Below, in pieces: positions 8,157-17,653 of a DNA stretch of 52,849 nt (positions within the stretch are counted from its first letter, which is position 1; each line of letters starts with the position of its first letter). A model generated the notes under the pieces. It was not told where the DNA came from and searched no databases. It worked only from the letters and a program-made list of their open reading frames with translations. The stretch comes from Hoeflea sp. Its GTDB lineage: Bacteria; Pseudomonadota; Alphaproteobacteria; Rhizobiales; Rhizobiaceae. The position numbers and the translations under genes are program-made. Location: the NCBI GenBank assembly GCA_019084245.1, contig JAHRFE010000039.1:1-52849 (forward strand), read 5' to 3'.

Positions 8157-9395
8157 TCATCGCCTGCCCGCCAAGATCGTTTTCCGGTAATTCTGAACTG
8201 ATTGCGCCAAAAGCCTGGCCGTACTCTCCCGCCACGCCTCATCGGTGAGCAATTTTTCATCCTCAGGGTTGGACAAATATCCCATTTCAACCAGAATCGA
8301 GGGGACATCGGGCGCTTGCAAAACCCTGAATCCCGCATGGCGCAACGGATTGTTGATGAGCTTGACCTGTCCTTCGAAGGAATTCAGCACCTGCTGGGCA
8401 AGACCGGTGGAGAAAACCCGGGTTTCGGTGCGGGCCAGATCCACCAGGATTGCCGCAATCGCTTCCGGGGCGTTCTCCAGCCTTGCGCCGACGATGCCGT
8501 CCTCCGTGTTTTCCTGGTCAGCCAGAGATTGCGCCACGGCATCGGACGCCTTGTCCGACAAGGTGTAGACGGTCGCGCCGCGCAGAGACTTTATTCTGAT
8601 GGAATCTGCGTGAAGGGACACCAGCAGATCCGCCTTTTGCTCACGCGCCAGCCGGACACGGGCGGACAGCGACAGGAACCTGTCATCGGTTCTGGTCATG
8701 GCGACCCGGATGCCGTCCTCTGCCTCCAATGCCGCCTTGAACGCCTCCGCGAAGGCGAGCGTGATGTGCTTCTCCATCGAACCGGCAGGACCTTCGGCGC
8801 CGCCATCAATGCCGCCATGACCAGCGTCGATCACAATTGTCAGCGTGTCGCTCACCGGATCAGCCACTGAGTTCTTGGCGGTCTCCTGAGCGGGGTTCGT
8901 CCAATCCGACGTGGCGACCTGAGCGGTAAACGCCGCGCGATCGATCGCGATTGCATCAAACACCAGCCGATGGATCGCGCCGCGGGCCACCTCGGTGCTC
9001 TCGACCAGGTCGATCCGGGCCGGCGATGCAAGCGCGAACACCATCCGTGCCCTACCCTCGCCCGATGCGCCGTAACGGACAGCCGATACCAGGCCGCGCG
9101 GTTGAACGGAATCGTCGGCATAGGCAAAAACCGTTTCGGGCAGATCGACCACGACCCGGTCGGGATTCTCCAGATAGCGCAGCGTGAAGTCCGGTTCCCG
9201 TTCGAAATCCAGCACCAGCCGGACGCGGCTGTCATCACCGGCGATTCGCGCCGCGATGGCAACATGCCGGTCGTCACTGGCATCGTCGGGTATCGACTGA
9301 GACAGGGCCAGCGAAGGCGAAAGCACCAAGACAGCCAGTATAAAAAGCAGAAAACCGGCGCACATATGTGCCGGAGCAACCGCCCCGCTCATGCC
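8157..9395 (-). CDS. amiC: N-acetylmuramoyl-L-alanine amidase with AMIN domain
   Basis: Periplasmic zinc amidase that splits septal peptidoglycan during daughter-cell separation. The start at 9395 (MSGAVAPAHM...) puts an export signal (GFLLFILAVLVLSPSLALS) at the N-terminus of a 412-aa protein; the frame is open further to 9569 and ATG at 9425 is another candidate. An AMIN domain follows (RVRLVLDFEREPDFTLRYLE, PDRVVVDLPE), then an Amidase_3 domain with zinc and catalytic residues in VIDAGHGGIDGGA, SLHADS and VEMGYLSNPEDE. This AMIN plus Amidase_3 order fits AmiC. The next gene downstream is mrcA, a natural partner in wall remodelling. Confidence 0.9.
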   Translation of the reverse strand, partial: GMSGAVAPAHMCAGFLLFILAVLVLSPSLALSQSIPDDASDDRHVAIAARIAGDDSRVRLVLDFEREPDFTLRYLENPDRVVVDLPETVFAYADDSVQPRGLVSAVRYGASGEGRARMVFALASPARIDLVESTEVARGAIHRLVFDAIAIDRAAFTAQVATSDWTNPAQETAKNSVADPVSDTLTIVIDAGHGGIDGGAEGPAGSMEKHITLAFAEAFKAALEAEDGIRVAMTRTDDRFLSLSARVRLAREQKADLLVSLHADSIRIKSLRGATVYTLSDKASDAVAQSLADQENTEDGIVGARLENAPEAIAAILVDLARTETRVFSTGLAQQVLNSFEGQVKLINNPLRHAGFRVLQAPDVPSILVEMGYLSNPEDEKLLTDEAWRESTARLLAQSVQNYRKTILAGRR

Positions 9396-10232
9396 AAAGT
9401 CCCTTTGAACTGCGAACAGCCGCATTCGTCTGCCTTGTCCCGGTTTGCCGCGTCGCGGCGAGATGTCCTCACGAATCAGCGCCATGACGAAGGCGCCATG
9501 ATGACCGTTTCTTGCGTTTTCCAGCCTGATGCCAGTTTCGTTCAATCCGGTTAACCGACCGTTTACCATGTTTGCCGGCTCAAAAGGTTACCCTGGGGCA
9601 CTCTTGGTCAGTGTCGCGTACCGCACCATGAATTCCAGACGAGTTTTCGGCTTGCCAGAGTGCGCATCTCCCCATAGAAGCATTAATGGGTAAGTGTATT
9701 GACGGGATAGAACTGTCACCCTTCCGGCCGCCGCCCGTAACGGGTCCACGGCGCCAGGAGTACGGATCGTCCGTCGTCTATTCAAATACCTTCCCCGGAG
9801 CTACCGGCTGACGGTTTCCATATCGGAACCCCGATCCTTCCGCTCCTGCAAGGCAATATGGCCAAAAATGCGGCGAGGCATGTCTGCCTGTGGCCGCACC
9901 ATGGTCAGGACACTGATTAAACCCGGCGGGCGAGGGTACCGCCACAACCTTGGCGGCGATTTTCGCCGCACACCCCTTCAGGGGGTTTCATCGGTCCGAA
10001 AGGACTATACGTAAATAAATTTCCGGCCGGCTCTTATGGTGCAAATGCGGATTTCCCCAAGTGTGAACAGGCCCCGGGCGTCAAGCGCCACGGTTGCCGC
10101 TCTGTTGCGCACCGCCCCAGGCCGAGCCCCGGAATATCTTTCATCCGGCGCGATCCCAACCGACCATTCCCTGCCCCCACCTTCGGGGCGGCGGAGCACA
10201 ACGTCGAGGGCGCACCGAGGAGCTTATACTCA
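9396..10232. other. Long divergent amidase/rne intergenic region and rne leader
   Basis: About 840 nt without a convincing gene separate amiC (minus) from rne (plus). The amiC-proximal part may include a longer amiC N-terminus, up to 9569. The rne-proximal 300 nt hold several compact hairpins (annotated at 9939-10005) followed by an AT-rich stretch TATACGTAAATAAATTT and a Shine-Dalgarno GAGGAG just before the rne ATG. Long structured leaders of rne allow RNase E to cleave and autoregulate its own mRNA in enterobacteria; the same logic here is inference. Confidence 0.55.
9939..10005 (+). promoter_or_regulatory. Cluster of hairpins in the rne leader
   Basis: Four adjacent stems can be drawn: CCGCCA/TGGCGG (9939-9944 with 9951-9956), GCGGCGA/TCGCCGC with a TTT loop (9953-9959 with 9963-9969, overlapping the first so the two are mutually exclusive), ACCCC/GGGGT (9972-9976 with 9982-9986) and GTCC-GAAA-GGAC, a GNRA tetraloop (9994-10005). 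A single-stranded AU-rich run follows, a typical RNase E target. This could be a feedback element, attenuator or small RNA. Confidence 0.45.
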
Positions 10233-13154
10233 ATGGCAGAAAAAATGCTTATCGACGCCTCCCATCCTGAGGAGACTCGCGTCGTTGTCGTTCGTGGAAG
10301 TCGCATAGAAGAGTTTGATTTCGAGTCGGAGCACAAGAAACAGATACGCGGCAATATCTATCTGGCGAAAGTGACGCGCGTCGAGCCGTCTCTCCAGGCA
10401 GCCTTTGTCGATTACGGCGGCAACCGCCACGGTTTCCTCGCCTTCTCCGAAATCCATCCGGACTACTACCAGATCCCGCTGGCCGATCGGCAGGCGCTGC
10501 TTCAGGCGGAAGCCGAAGATGCGGTCAATGATCCCGATTTCGAAAGCGCCGATGACGCGGAAGTCGTCCCCGCCAAGGCAAAGTCCAGAGCGAAGGCCAA
10601 ACCGGCCGAAGCCGACGACGCCGGCGACGAAACCAAGGGCACCAAGTCGCGTCCGCGGCGCAGCCGCCGCGGCAAGAAGACCGGCGACGACGCCAAGTCC
10701 GAGGACGACGTGAAGTCCGAAGACGGGGACGCAGCCGTTGCTGCTGAAGAAGCTTCCGCAACCGGCAGCGACTCCGGTGATGACGACACGCCGACCGAAA
10801 TGGCGGCAGATGTCGAAGCCGATGAGATCTCGGAACCGGTTTCACGGCGCAAGCGCAGAAACGGCAATGACGATTCCGACAATGGCGGCAATGATGACGA
10901 CAGCGTCGAGTCGGTCGGTTCCGAAGACGCCATGGAAGAAGTTCCGATGCGCTCGCAGCGCAAGCCGCGCAAACAGTACCGCATCCAGGAAGTCATCAAG
11001 CGGCGCCAGATCCTGCTGGTCCAGGTGGTCAAGGAAGAACGCGGCAACAAGGGCGCGGCGTTGACGACCTATCTGTCGCTTGCCGGCCGCTATTCGGTGC
11101 TGATGCCCAACACCGCACGCGGCGGCGGCATCTCCCGCAAGATCACCAACCTGCCCGACCGCAAGCGCCTCAAGGAGATCGCCCGCGAGCTCGAGGTCCC
11201 GAAGGGCATGGGCGTGATCCTGCGCACCGCCGGCGCCAACCGCACCAAGGTCGAGGTCAAGCGCGATTTCGAATATCTGATGCGGCTGTGGGAGAATGTC
11301 CGCAACCTGACGCTCAAGTCCACGGCGCCAAGCCTCGTCTACGAGGAAGGCAGCCTGATCAAGCGCTCGATCCGCGACCTCTACAACAAGGACATCTCGG
11401 AGATCATGGTCTCCGGTGAAGAGGGCTACCGCGAAGCCAAGGACTTCATGAAGATGCTGATGCCGAGCCACGCCAAGGTGGTTCAGCCCTACCGGGACCT
11501 GCATCCGATCTTCGCCCGTTCCGGCATCGAGGCGCAGCTCGACAAGATGCTGCAGCCGCAGGTGACGCTCAAGTCGGGCGGCTACATCATCATCAACCAG
11601 ACCGAAGCGCTGGTTGCGATCGACGTCAACTCGGGCCGATCCACCCGCGAGCATTCGATCGAAGACACGGCGCTGCAGACCAACCTGGAGGCAGCCGACG
11701 AAGTTGCCCGCCAGCTGCGCCTGCGCGACCTTGCCGGCCTGATCGTCATCGACTTCATCGACATGGAAGAAAACCGCAACAACCGCGCGGTCGAGAAGCG
11801 GATGAAGGATTGCCTGAAAAACGACCGGGCCCGCATCCAGGTGGGCCGGATTTCGCATTTCGGCCTGCTGGAAATGTCGCGGCAGCGGATCCGGGCCTCG
11901 GTGCTGGAAAGCACCATGCAGATCTGCCCGACCTGCGGCGGCAATGGTCACATCCGGTCGCAGTCGTCGGTGGCGCTGCATGTGCTGCGCGGCGTCGAGG
12001 AGCATCTGCTCAAGAACACCACGCATGACATCATCGTGCGCACCACGGCTGACACCGCGCTTTACATGCTCAATCACAAGCGTGACACGGTTGTGGACCT
12101 GGAAAACCGGTTCGGCGTCTCCATCAGCTTCTCCGCCGACGAAACCGTTGGCGCCAATCACTTCGCCATCGATCGCGGCGCGGCGGTGGAAAAGCCCGTC
12201 AATATCGAGCACATCACCGTCAATGCCCCGGCCTATGCCGATGACGACGACGATCCGGAAATCATCGAGGACGTTGATGACGAGAGCATGGAGACCGAGG
12301 AGGTCGACCAGGCCGAAGCTGCGACCCCCGCTGGAGACCGGTCGGAACGCGAGGACGGACAGGGCAAGAAACGCCGCAGGCGCCGCCGCCGTGGCGGACG
12401 CAAGTCCGATGGCGAGCCAGGCAATGAGGATCAGTCCGCCTCCGCCGACAATGGCTCCGACGCAGATGATGATGGCGACGACGACGCCTCCTCCGATGGC
12501 GAGACCTCGGCATCATCCGACGATGGTGACAATGATGAGCAGCGCCGTGGCAAGCGCCGCCGTCGCGGCAAGCGTGGCGGACGCCGCAACCGCGAAGAGG
12601 ATGGCACTGCAACGGATTCGTCGGCTGACGGCGATGCCGGCGAGAGCGGCGGCGCCCTTCAAACCTCGTCAAACGACGACGCGGCCGGTGATGCGGTAGC
12701 CGCTACGGGGAATGGCGACGTGCCGGAAGCCGCCATGGCCACCGCCCCCGTCGTGGAAACGCCCGAGAAGGCCGAGAAGCCTGAAAAACCGGAAAAGCCT
12801 GCCCGTCGTCCGCGTCGCACCAAGGCGCAGATTGCTGCGGAAAAGGCCGCGGAAGCAGAAGCACAGGCGGCTGCGGCTTCCGAGGATGCAGCGCCCGATA
12901 GCGCTGCCGCCCCTGAGGAAGCTGGTGCCCAGGAAACTGCTGTCGAGGCCGACAAGGAAAGCGCAGAAACCACCGAGCCGGCCACCTCAGCCAGCGAACC
13001 TGACCAAGCCGCAGAAGAGACGGGCGCTGACCGGACTGCACGCACCGACCTGGCTGCGATCGCCACCGCTCCGGTGGTGACCTCGTCGAAGCCCAAGGAC
13101 GAAAGCGAGAAGCCCAAAAAGGGCGGCTGGTGGCAGAAGCGCGGCTTCTTCTAG
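10233..13154 (+). CDS. rne: Ribonuclease E
   Basis: Central endoribonuclease of mRNA decay and rRNA/tRNA maturation and scaffold of the degradosome. The 973-aa protein begins MAEKMLIDASHPEETRVVVV after a GAGGAG ribosome site. The N-terminal S1 domain is split by an acidic/basic low-complexity insertion (about residues 95-245), as usual in alphaproteobacteria. The DNase I-like catalytic domain has AIDVNSG (Asp near 461) and LIVIDFIDMEE; the zinc-link CPTCGG lies near residue 564. The last 300 residues are disordered, with arginine-rich patches (KKRRRRRRRGGRK) likely to bind RNA. The terminal KKGGWWQKRGFF contains the GWW motif known to bind PNPase in Caulobacter. A strong terminator follows at 13177. 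Confidence 0.96.
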   Translation: MAEKMLIDASHPEETRVVVVRGSRIEEFDFESEHKKQIRGNIYLAKVTRVEPSLQAAFVDYGGNRHGFLAFSEIHPDYYQIPLADRQALLQAEAEDAVNDPDFESADDAEVVPAKAKSRAKAKPAEADDAGDETKGTKSRPRRSRRGKKTGDDAKSEDDVKSEDGDAAVAAEEASATGSDSGDDDTPTEMAADVEADEISEPVSRRKRRNGNDDSDNGGNDDDSVESVGSEDAMEEVPMRSQRKPRKQYRIQEVIKRRQILLVQVVKEERGNKGAALTTYLSLAGRYSVLMPNTARGGGISRKITNLPDRKRLKEIARELEVPKGMGVILRTAGANRTKVEVKRDFEYLMRLWENVRNLTLKSTAPSLVYEEGSLIKRSIRDLYNKDISEIMVSGEEGYREAKDFMKMLMPSHAKVVQPYRDLHPIFARSGIEAQLDKMLQPQVTLKSGGYIIINQTEALVAIDVNSGRSTREHSIEDTALQTNLEAADEVARQLRLRDLAGLIVIDFIDMEENRNNRAVEKRMKDCLKNDRARIQVGRISHFGLLEMSRQRIRASVLESTMQICPTCGGNGHIRSQSSVALHVLRGVEEHLLKNTTHDIIVRTTADTALYMLNHKRDTVVDLENRFGVSISFSADETVGANHFAIDRGAAVEKPVNIEHITVNAPAYADDDDDPEIIEDVDDESMETEEVDQAEAATPAGDRSEREDGQGKKRRRRRRRGGRKSDGEPGNEDQSASADNGSDADDDGDDDASSDGETSASSDDGDNDEQRRGKRRRRGKRGGRRNREEDGTATDSSADGDAGESGGALQTSSNDDAAGDAVAATGNGDVPEAAMATAPVVETPEKAEKPEKPEKPARRPRRTKAQIAAEKAAEAEAQAAAASEDAAPDSAAAPEEAGAQETAVEADKESAETTEPATSASEPDQAAEETGADRTARTDLAAIATAPVVTSSKPKDESEKPKKGGWWQKRGFF

Positions 13155-13176
13155 GCCTCGAGTATCAGCATTCCAG

Positions 13177-13203
13177 AAACCGGCGGGCGACCGCCGGTTT
13201 TTT
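13177..13203 (+). terminator. Rho-independent terminator of rne
   Basis: Perfect 10-bp stem AAACCGGCGG / CCGCCGGTTT around a GCGA loop, followed by a run of T (13198-13203). It lies about 20 nt after the rne stop codon. Confidence 0.9.
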
Positions 13204-13342
13204 CATGTCCTGATCCGCGCGACATGGCGCAGATGCGGAAACAGTCGCATCCGATTGTTATCCCGGGCAAATTGCCGGCAGCCCTGCCCTGCCTCGCCAA
13301 ACGACATTCCCCGCAGTCCCACCGCTCCACCGGCCAGATGGA

Positions 13343-14497
13343 TCAGCGCTTGCCGAGCCAGCCTTCCATGCGATCGAGCGCGCGGCTCATGTCATCATGA
13401 CTGCCGGCATAGGAAAACCGCATGAAGCGCGCGCCATCGACCGGATCGAAATCCCGGCCCGGCGTCGCTGCCACATGGATGTCGGCCAGCATCTGGCGGG
13501 CAAAAGCCATCGAATCATTGGTGTGCCCGGAAACGTCGACCCAGGCGTAGAATGCGCCGTCCATGGGTGCTGCAAACGGCAAGGCAAGTGCGGGCAGCCG
13601 TTCGGCGAGCAATGTCCGGTTCTGCCTGTAGCCTTCGCTGACCAGATCCATCTCAGCCGTTCCACCGAGTGCTGCCTCCGCGGCGATCTGGGAGAGTTCC
13701 GGCGGGCTGATGTAAAGGCTTTGCGCCAGGCATTCGACCGGACGCACCAGATCCTCTGGCAACACCATCCAGCCGATGCGCCAGCCGGTCATGCAGAAGT
13801 ATTTGGAGAATGAATTGATCACGATCGCATTGTCGGACACCGACAAGGCCGTCGTCTCCTCACCGCTCCAGGTCAGGCCATGGTAGATTTCGTCCGAGAT
13901 GAAGGCCACGCCCCGGTCCGCGCACCAGGCGTCAAGCAGGGCGATGGCCTGTTTCGAATGCACTGCGCCAGTTGGGTTAGCGGGACTGGCGATCAGGACG
14001 CCCGCGACGCGCGCGCCCGCTTCCCGTTCCGCCGCCTCGATGGCCTCGGGCGTCAGCGCATGCCCGGTCGAAGACCCGACCGGGATCTCAACGACTTTGA
14101 GGCCAAGAGCCGAGAGGATGTTGCGGTAGGCCGGGTAGCCCGGCCGGGTGATGACGACAAGGTCGCCGGGGTTGAACAGTTGCAGGAACGCCAGGTTGAA
14201 CCCGGCCGACGAACCGGTGGTCACGGCAATGCGGCGGGGATCGAGGTCGACATTATAAATGTGCCGGTAACGCGCCGCGATCGCCTGGCGCAGACTTTTG
14301 AGACCGAGGGCATCGGTATAGCCCAGGCGCCCGGCCTCAAGCGCGCGAGCCGCGGCAACAAGCGCTGCAGCCGGCGCGGGGTGTGCAGGCTGGCCCACCG
14401 CCATGGAGATCACATCCCTGCCCTCACCCTTGAGCCTGGTCGCTTCCGCCAGGACATCCATGGCGTGAAACGGTTCGACCGACGGCTTGCGCTGCAT
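13343..14497 (-). CDS. Class I/II pyridoxal-phosphate aminotransferase
   Basis: Cytoplasmic transaminase of fold type I. The 384-aa protein (start ATG 14497, MQRKPSVEPFHAMDVL) shows the family landmarks: MAVGQPAHPAP near the N-terminus, GYTDALGLKSLRQAIA, ASPANPTGAV (PLP-contacting Asn), SDEIYHGLTW (Asp/Tyr) and the Schiff-base lysine in SFSKYFCMTGWRIGW, with the substrate-carboxylate Arg in RFMRFSYAG. The amino-acid substrate cannot be inferred. An in-frame ATG at 14551 is possible but adds non-homologous residues; a GGGAG lies upstream of 14497. It is convergent with rne and divergent from the M48 protease gene. Confidence 0.88.
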   Translation of the reverse strand: MQRKPSVEPFHAMDVLAEATRLKGEGRDVISMAVGQPAHPAPAAALVAAARALEAGRLGYTDALGLKSLRQAIAARYRHIYNVDLDPRRIAVTTGSSAGFNLAFLQLFNPGDLVVITRPGYPAYRNILSALGLKVVEIPVGSSTGHALTPEAIEAAEREAGARVAGVLIASPANPTGAVHSKQAIALLDAWCADRGVAFISDEIYHGLTWSGEETTALSVSDNAIVINSFSKYFCMTGWRIGWMVLPEDLVRPVECLAQSLYISPPELSQIAAEAALGGTAEMDLVSEGYRQNRTLLAERLPALALPFAAPMDGAFYAWVDVSGHTNDSMAFARQMLADIHVAATPGRDFDPVDGARFMRFSYAGSHDDMSRALDRMEGWLGKR

Positions 14498-14692
14498 TGC
14501 CAATTTCAAGACTCCCTTGCCAAACCCTGTGCCGCACCTGCCGGGAAGCACCCGGCTCCTGACGGCAGCCGCACAAATGCCTGATTGTCATGTCCATCAC
14601 AAGTGCGGGAAGATGAAGGCTTGAAGGGTTTAGGCAATTGCTTTTCCAGACTGAGCCATTACCTTTTGTGTATGAAGAGGACTTCACTGACA

Positions 14693-16075
14693 ATGGACAT
14701 GAATTCCGGGAAAATTCGTGCCGGCATCGTCCGCCGCGCCTTTACCGCCTTGACCGCAGCGAGCCTTTCCTGCGCGCTGGCGCTGCCGGCCTACGCCCAG
14801 GGCAAGGTCCAGGTGGTGCGCGACGCCGAAATCGAAACGCTGCTCAGGGATTACGCAACGCCGGTTTTCAAGGCGGCGGGCCTGAAGACCAGCCGGGTCC
14901 AGATCGTGCTGGTCAATGACCAGAGTTTCAATGCCTTCGTCGACGGCTCACGAATTTTCGTCAATACCGGTGCGCTGGCTGCCGCTGCCGTGCCGAACGA
15001 GATCATCGGCGTGATTGCGCATGAGGCCGGACATCTGGCCGGCGGTCACCAGCAGAGACTGCGCGAGCAGATCGCTACGGCGCAGACGCTGGCGATTGTC
15101 GGGAGCCTGCTTGGAGCCGGCGCCATTGCCGCTGGCAGCATTTCCGGAAATTCGGGCGGAGCACAGGCAGGCGGAGCGCTGATCACCGCGACGCCCGGGC
15201 TCGTGCAGCGTAACCTGCTCAGCTACCGCCGGTCCGAGGAGATGAACGCGGACCAGGCAGCCGCCCGCTATCTCAACGCGACCGGTCAATCCATGCGCGG
15301 CATGCTGACCACGTTCGAACGCTTCTCTCAAAGTCTTTCACTGTCCGGGGTTCAGGTCGACCAATACCAGATCAGCCATCCTCTGCCTCGCGAGCGCATC
15401 GCGCTGCTGGAAGAACTGGCGCGCAAAAGCCAGTATTTCGACGCGCAGGACCCCCCCGGCCTTGTCCATCGCCACCAACTGATGCGCGCCAAGATCGCCG
15501 CTTACACCGGCGGCGCGAGCGCTGTGGCACGGCTGTTTTCCCAGGACCGGACATCTTTGGCTGCGCGATATGGGGATGCGATCGCCACTGATCTCGCGGG
15601 CAATTCCGCCGCGTCACTTACGAAACTTGATGCGCTGATCCGGGAAGAGCCCAGGAATCCCTATTTTCGCGAGTTTCGCGGCGAAGTGCTGATCAAGCTG
15701 CGCAAGACCGACGAGGCGATCAAGGAATTCAGCCAGGCTGTCAAGCTGGACCCTGCCAGATCACCGCTGATCCGAGCCCGGCTTGGTTTCGCGCTGGTTG
15801 CGTCAGGCAAGCCCGGCAACATGAGCCGCGCCATCGACGAATTGCGCGCCTCTGTGCAAAGCGAGCCGGAGAACTTTTCCGCTTACAGACACCTGTCCCA
15901 AGCCTATGCCCAGAGCGGCGATATCGCCAACGCCGACCTGATCATGGCGGAGGGTAACTTTCGCGCCGGCAACACCCAGGACGCCAAGGTGTTCGCGGCC
16001 CGTGCCCTGCAAAAGCTGCCCAAGGGCTCGCCGGGCGCGCTCAGAGCCAACGACATCTTAACCATCGGAAAATAG
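14693..16075 (+). CDS. Periplasmic M48-family metalloprotease with TPR repeats (BepA-like)
   Basis: Exported zinc protease likely acting in outer-membrane protein quality control, by analogy with E. coli BepA. An N-terminal export signal (FTALTAASLSCALALPAYAQG) precedes an M48 domain with the HEAGH zinc motif (VIAHEAGHLAGGHQQ, about residue 109) and the third ligand region EEMNADQAAARYL. The C-terminal half contains TPR-like repeats (REFRGEVLIKLRKTDEAIKE, YRHLSQAYAQSGDIANADL). The ATG at 14693 follows GAAGAGG at about 12 nt; ATG 14672 is an in-frame alternative. The DsbA-like gene follows 54 nt later, suggesting a shared envelope-folding transcript. Confidence 0.9.
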   Translation: MDMNSGKIRAGIVRRAFTALTAASLSCALALPAYAQGKVQVVRDAEIETLLRDYATPVFKAAGLKTSRVQIVLVNDQSFNAFVDGSRIFVNTGALAAAAVPNEIIGVIAHEAGHLAGGHQQRLREQIATAQTLAIVGSLLGAGAIAAGSISGNSGGAQAGGALITATPGLVQRNLLSYRRSEEMNADQAAARYLNATGQSMRGMLTTFERFSQSLSLSGVQVDQYQISHPLPRERIALLEELARKSQYFDAQDPPGLVHRHQLMRAKIAAYTGGASAVARLFSQDRTSLAARYGDAIATDLAGNSAASLTKLDALIREEPRNPYFREFRGEVLIKLRKTDEAIKEFSQAVKLDPARSPLIRARLGFALVASGKPGNMSRAIDELRASVQSEPENFSAYRHLSQAYAQSGDIANADLIMAEGNFRAGNTQDAKVFAARALQKLPKGSPGALRANDILTIGK

Positions 16076-16129
16076 AACACTTGTGCGGAGCCGAGGCGCG
16101 CCGCGAGGTTGAAAAAGGATCCTGTTCAT

Positions 16130-16894
16130 ATGGCAATTCGCACCCGCACCGGTCTGCTGACCGCCCTCCTCCTCGGCATCTCCACGGCCATGCCGCTGCC
16201 CGCCGCTGCGCTCGACGACAGCCAGAAACAGGAGTTCGGGGCCTTCATCCGCGAATATCTGCTGGCCAATCCCGAGATCATCGAGGAGATGAGCCAGGCG
16301 CTGGAGATCAAGAAGGAAGCCGAAAGCCAGGTTATGGCTCAGGCGGCGATCAGCGAGAACACCGACGCCATTTTCAATGATCCAAATGACATGGTTCTCG
16401 GAAATCCGGATGGCGATGTCACCGTGGTCGAGTTCTTCGACTACAATTGCGGCTTCTGCAAACGCGCCCTCAGCGACATGACCAGTCTTCTGGAAAAAGA
16501 TTCCAACGTGCGCTTCGTGCTCAAGGAATTCCCGATCCTGGGTCCGGATTCGCTTGCCGCGCACCGGGTTGCGATGTCGCTTCGCAAACTCGCTCCCGAG
16601 AAATACAGCGATTTTCATATCCAGCTGATGAGCGGCGACGCACGCGCCACCGAAGCGCATGCCATCGAGATCGCCAAGGGTCTCGGCGTCGACGAGGCAG
16701 CCCTGATCGCAGGCATGGAGGATCCGGCGATCGGCGATTCCATCCGTCAGACCTATGAACTGGCAAACGCGCTCGGCATTTCCGGCACGCCGTCTTTCGT
16801 GATAGGCAACGAAGCCGTTTTCGGAGCGGTTGGCGAGGAAGCCCTGCTGGCAAGGATTTCCAACATGCGTGAGTGCGAAAGCACCCAGTGCTGA
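16130..16894 (+). CDS. DsbA-family thiol:disulfide oxidoreductase
   Basis: Periplasmic thioredoxin-fold protein expected to form or isomerise disulfides in exported proteins. Signal peptide TRTGLLTALLLGISTAMPLP is followed by an alpha-helical N-terminal stretch (about residues 30-85, EFGAFIREYLLANPEIIEEM) typical of the ScsC/Com1-like DsbA branch. The redox motif CGFC sits in FFDYNCGFCKRA (about residue 107), and the cis-proline loop is GTPSFVI. AAAGGAT lies about 10 nt before ATG 16130; an upstream TTG at 16109 is less likely. Two further cysteines occur at the extreme C-terminus (MRECESTQC), an oddity. Confidence 0.9.
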   Translation: MAIRTRTGLLTALLLGISTAMPLPAAALDDSQKQEFGAFIREYLLANPEIIEEMSQALEIKKEAESQVMAQAAISENTDAIFNDPNDMVLGNPDGDVTVVEFFDYNCGFCKRALSDMTSLLEKDSNVRFVLKEFPILGPDSLAAHRVAMSLRKLAPEKYSDFHIQLMSGDARATEAHAIEIAKGLGVDEAALIAGMEDPAIGDSIRQTYELANALGISGTPSFVIGNEAVFGAVGEEALLARISNMRECESTQC

Positions 16895-17164
16895 GGGTCT
16901 TGCGACAGCCTTGACTCGAAAGCGGCCCCAATCGCTTGTGGACAATCCCGGCGCTCAGGTGAAACCCTTCCCTGACAGTTGACAAGCAGTGTATGACTTG
17001 GGGTCAAACACCAAGGCGCCCGGGAAGCCGGGCGCGAGCCATATTCGCCGCTCGCAGCCCTTTGCGGACTTGTCACAGGGCAGTTCCGGGCTGTAAAGGG
17101 ACGGTCAATCCGCGAGACGGCGTTCAACGCGGTCCGCAACAACAAGACAGAGGCAGAAAGTCCG
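16895..17164. other. Spacer where related genomes usually carry aroQ
   Basis: These 270 nt contain no plausible gene. A hairpin GCGCCCGG-GAAG-CCGGGCGC lies at 17016-17035 without a T-run. In several rhizobia I recall aroQ (3-dehydroquinate dehydratase) between the DsbA-like gene and accB; nothing resembling it is here, so it is either elsewhere in the genome or replaced. The spacer should contain the accB promoter, but I cannot point to a convincing -35/-10 pair. Confidence 0.5.
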
Positions 17165-17641
17165 ATGGCAACAAGAAAACCGTCGATCGACCAGGATCTG
17201 ATCCGGGATCTGGCCAATATTCTCAACGAAACAGACCTGACCGAGATCGAGATCGAACAGGATGATCTGCGTGTGCGGGTGAGCCGCGCCGGAACGCCTC
17301 AGATGATCCATGCGCCCATCGCGCAGCATCAGGCACCCGCACAGGCGGCGCAGATCCTGCCAGCCGCGCCTTCCGCTGAAGCCACGGCTGCCGCGGCGAC
17401 CCGAACCGCCAACACCGTCACAGCTCCGATGGTTGGTACGGTCTATATGTCACCTGCGCCAGGCGCCAAGCCGTTCGTGGAGGTTGGCCAAATGGTCAAG
17501 GAAGGCCAGACGATCCTGATCATCGAGGCAATGAAGACCATGAACCAGATTCCCGCGCCGCGATCCGGCAAGGTTGTCGACGTGTTGGTCAGCGACGGCC
17601 ATCCGGTCGAATATGCCGAACCGATGATTGTGATCGAGTAG
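17165..17641 (+). CDS. accB: Biotin carboxyl carrier protein of acetyl-CoA carboxylase
   Basis: Carries biotin between the carboxylase and transferase halves of acetyl-CoA carboxylase, the committing step of fatty-acid synthesis. The 158-aa protein has an N-terminal helix-rich region (IDQDLIRDLANILNETDLTEIEIE), an Ala/Pro-rich linker (about residues 45-85) and the C-terminal biotinyl domain. The biotinylated lysine is in EAMKTMNQI (K124), 35 residues from the end as expected; the methionine after the Lys in E. coli is threonine here. accC begins 12 nt later, so the two are one operon. Confidence 0.95.
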   Translation: MATRKPSIDQDLIRDLANILNETDLTEIEIEQDDLRVRVSRAGTPQMIHAPIAQHQAPAQAAQILPAAPSAEATAAAATRTANTVTAPMVGTVYMSPAPGAKPFVEVGQMVKEGQTILIIEAMKTMNQIPAPRSGKVVDVLVSDGHPVEYAEPMIVIE

Positions 17642-17653
17642 GTGAACCAGGCC

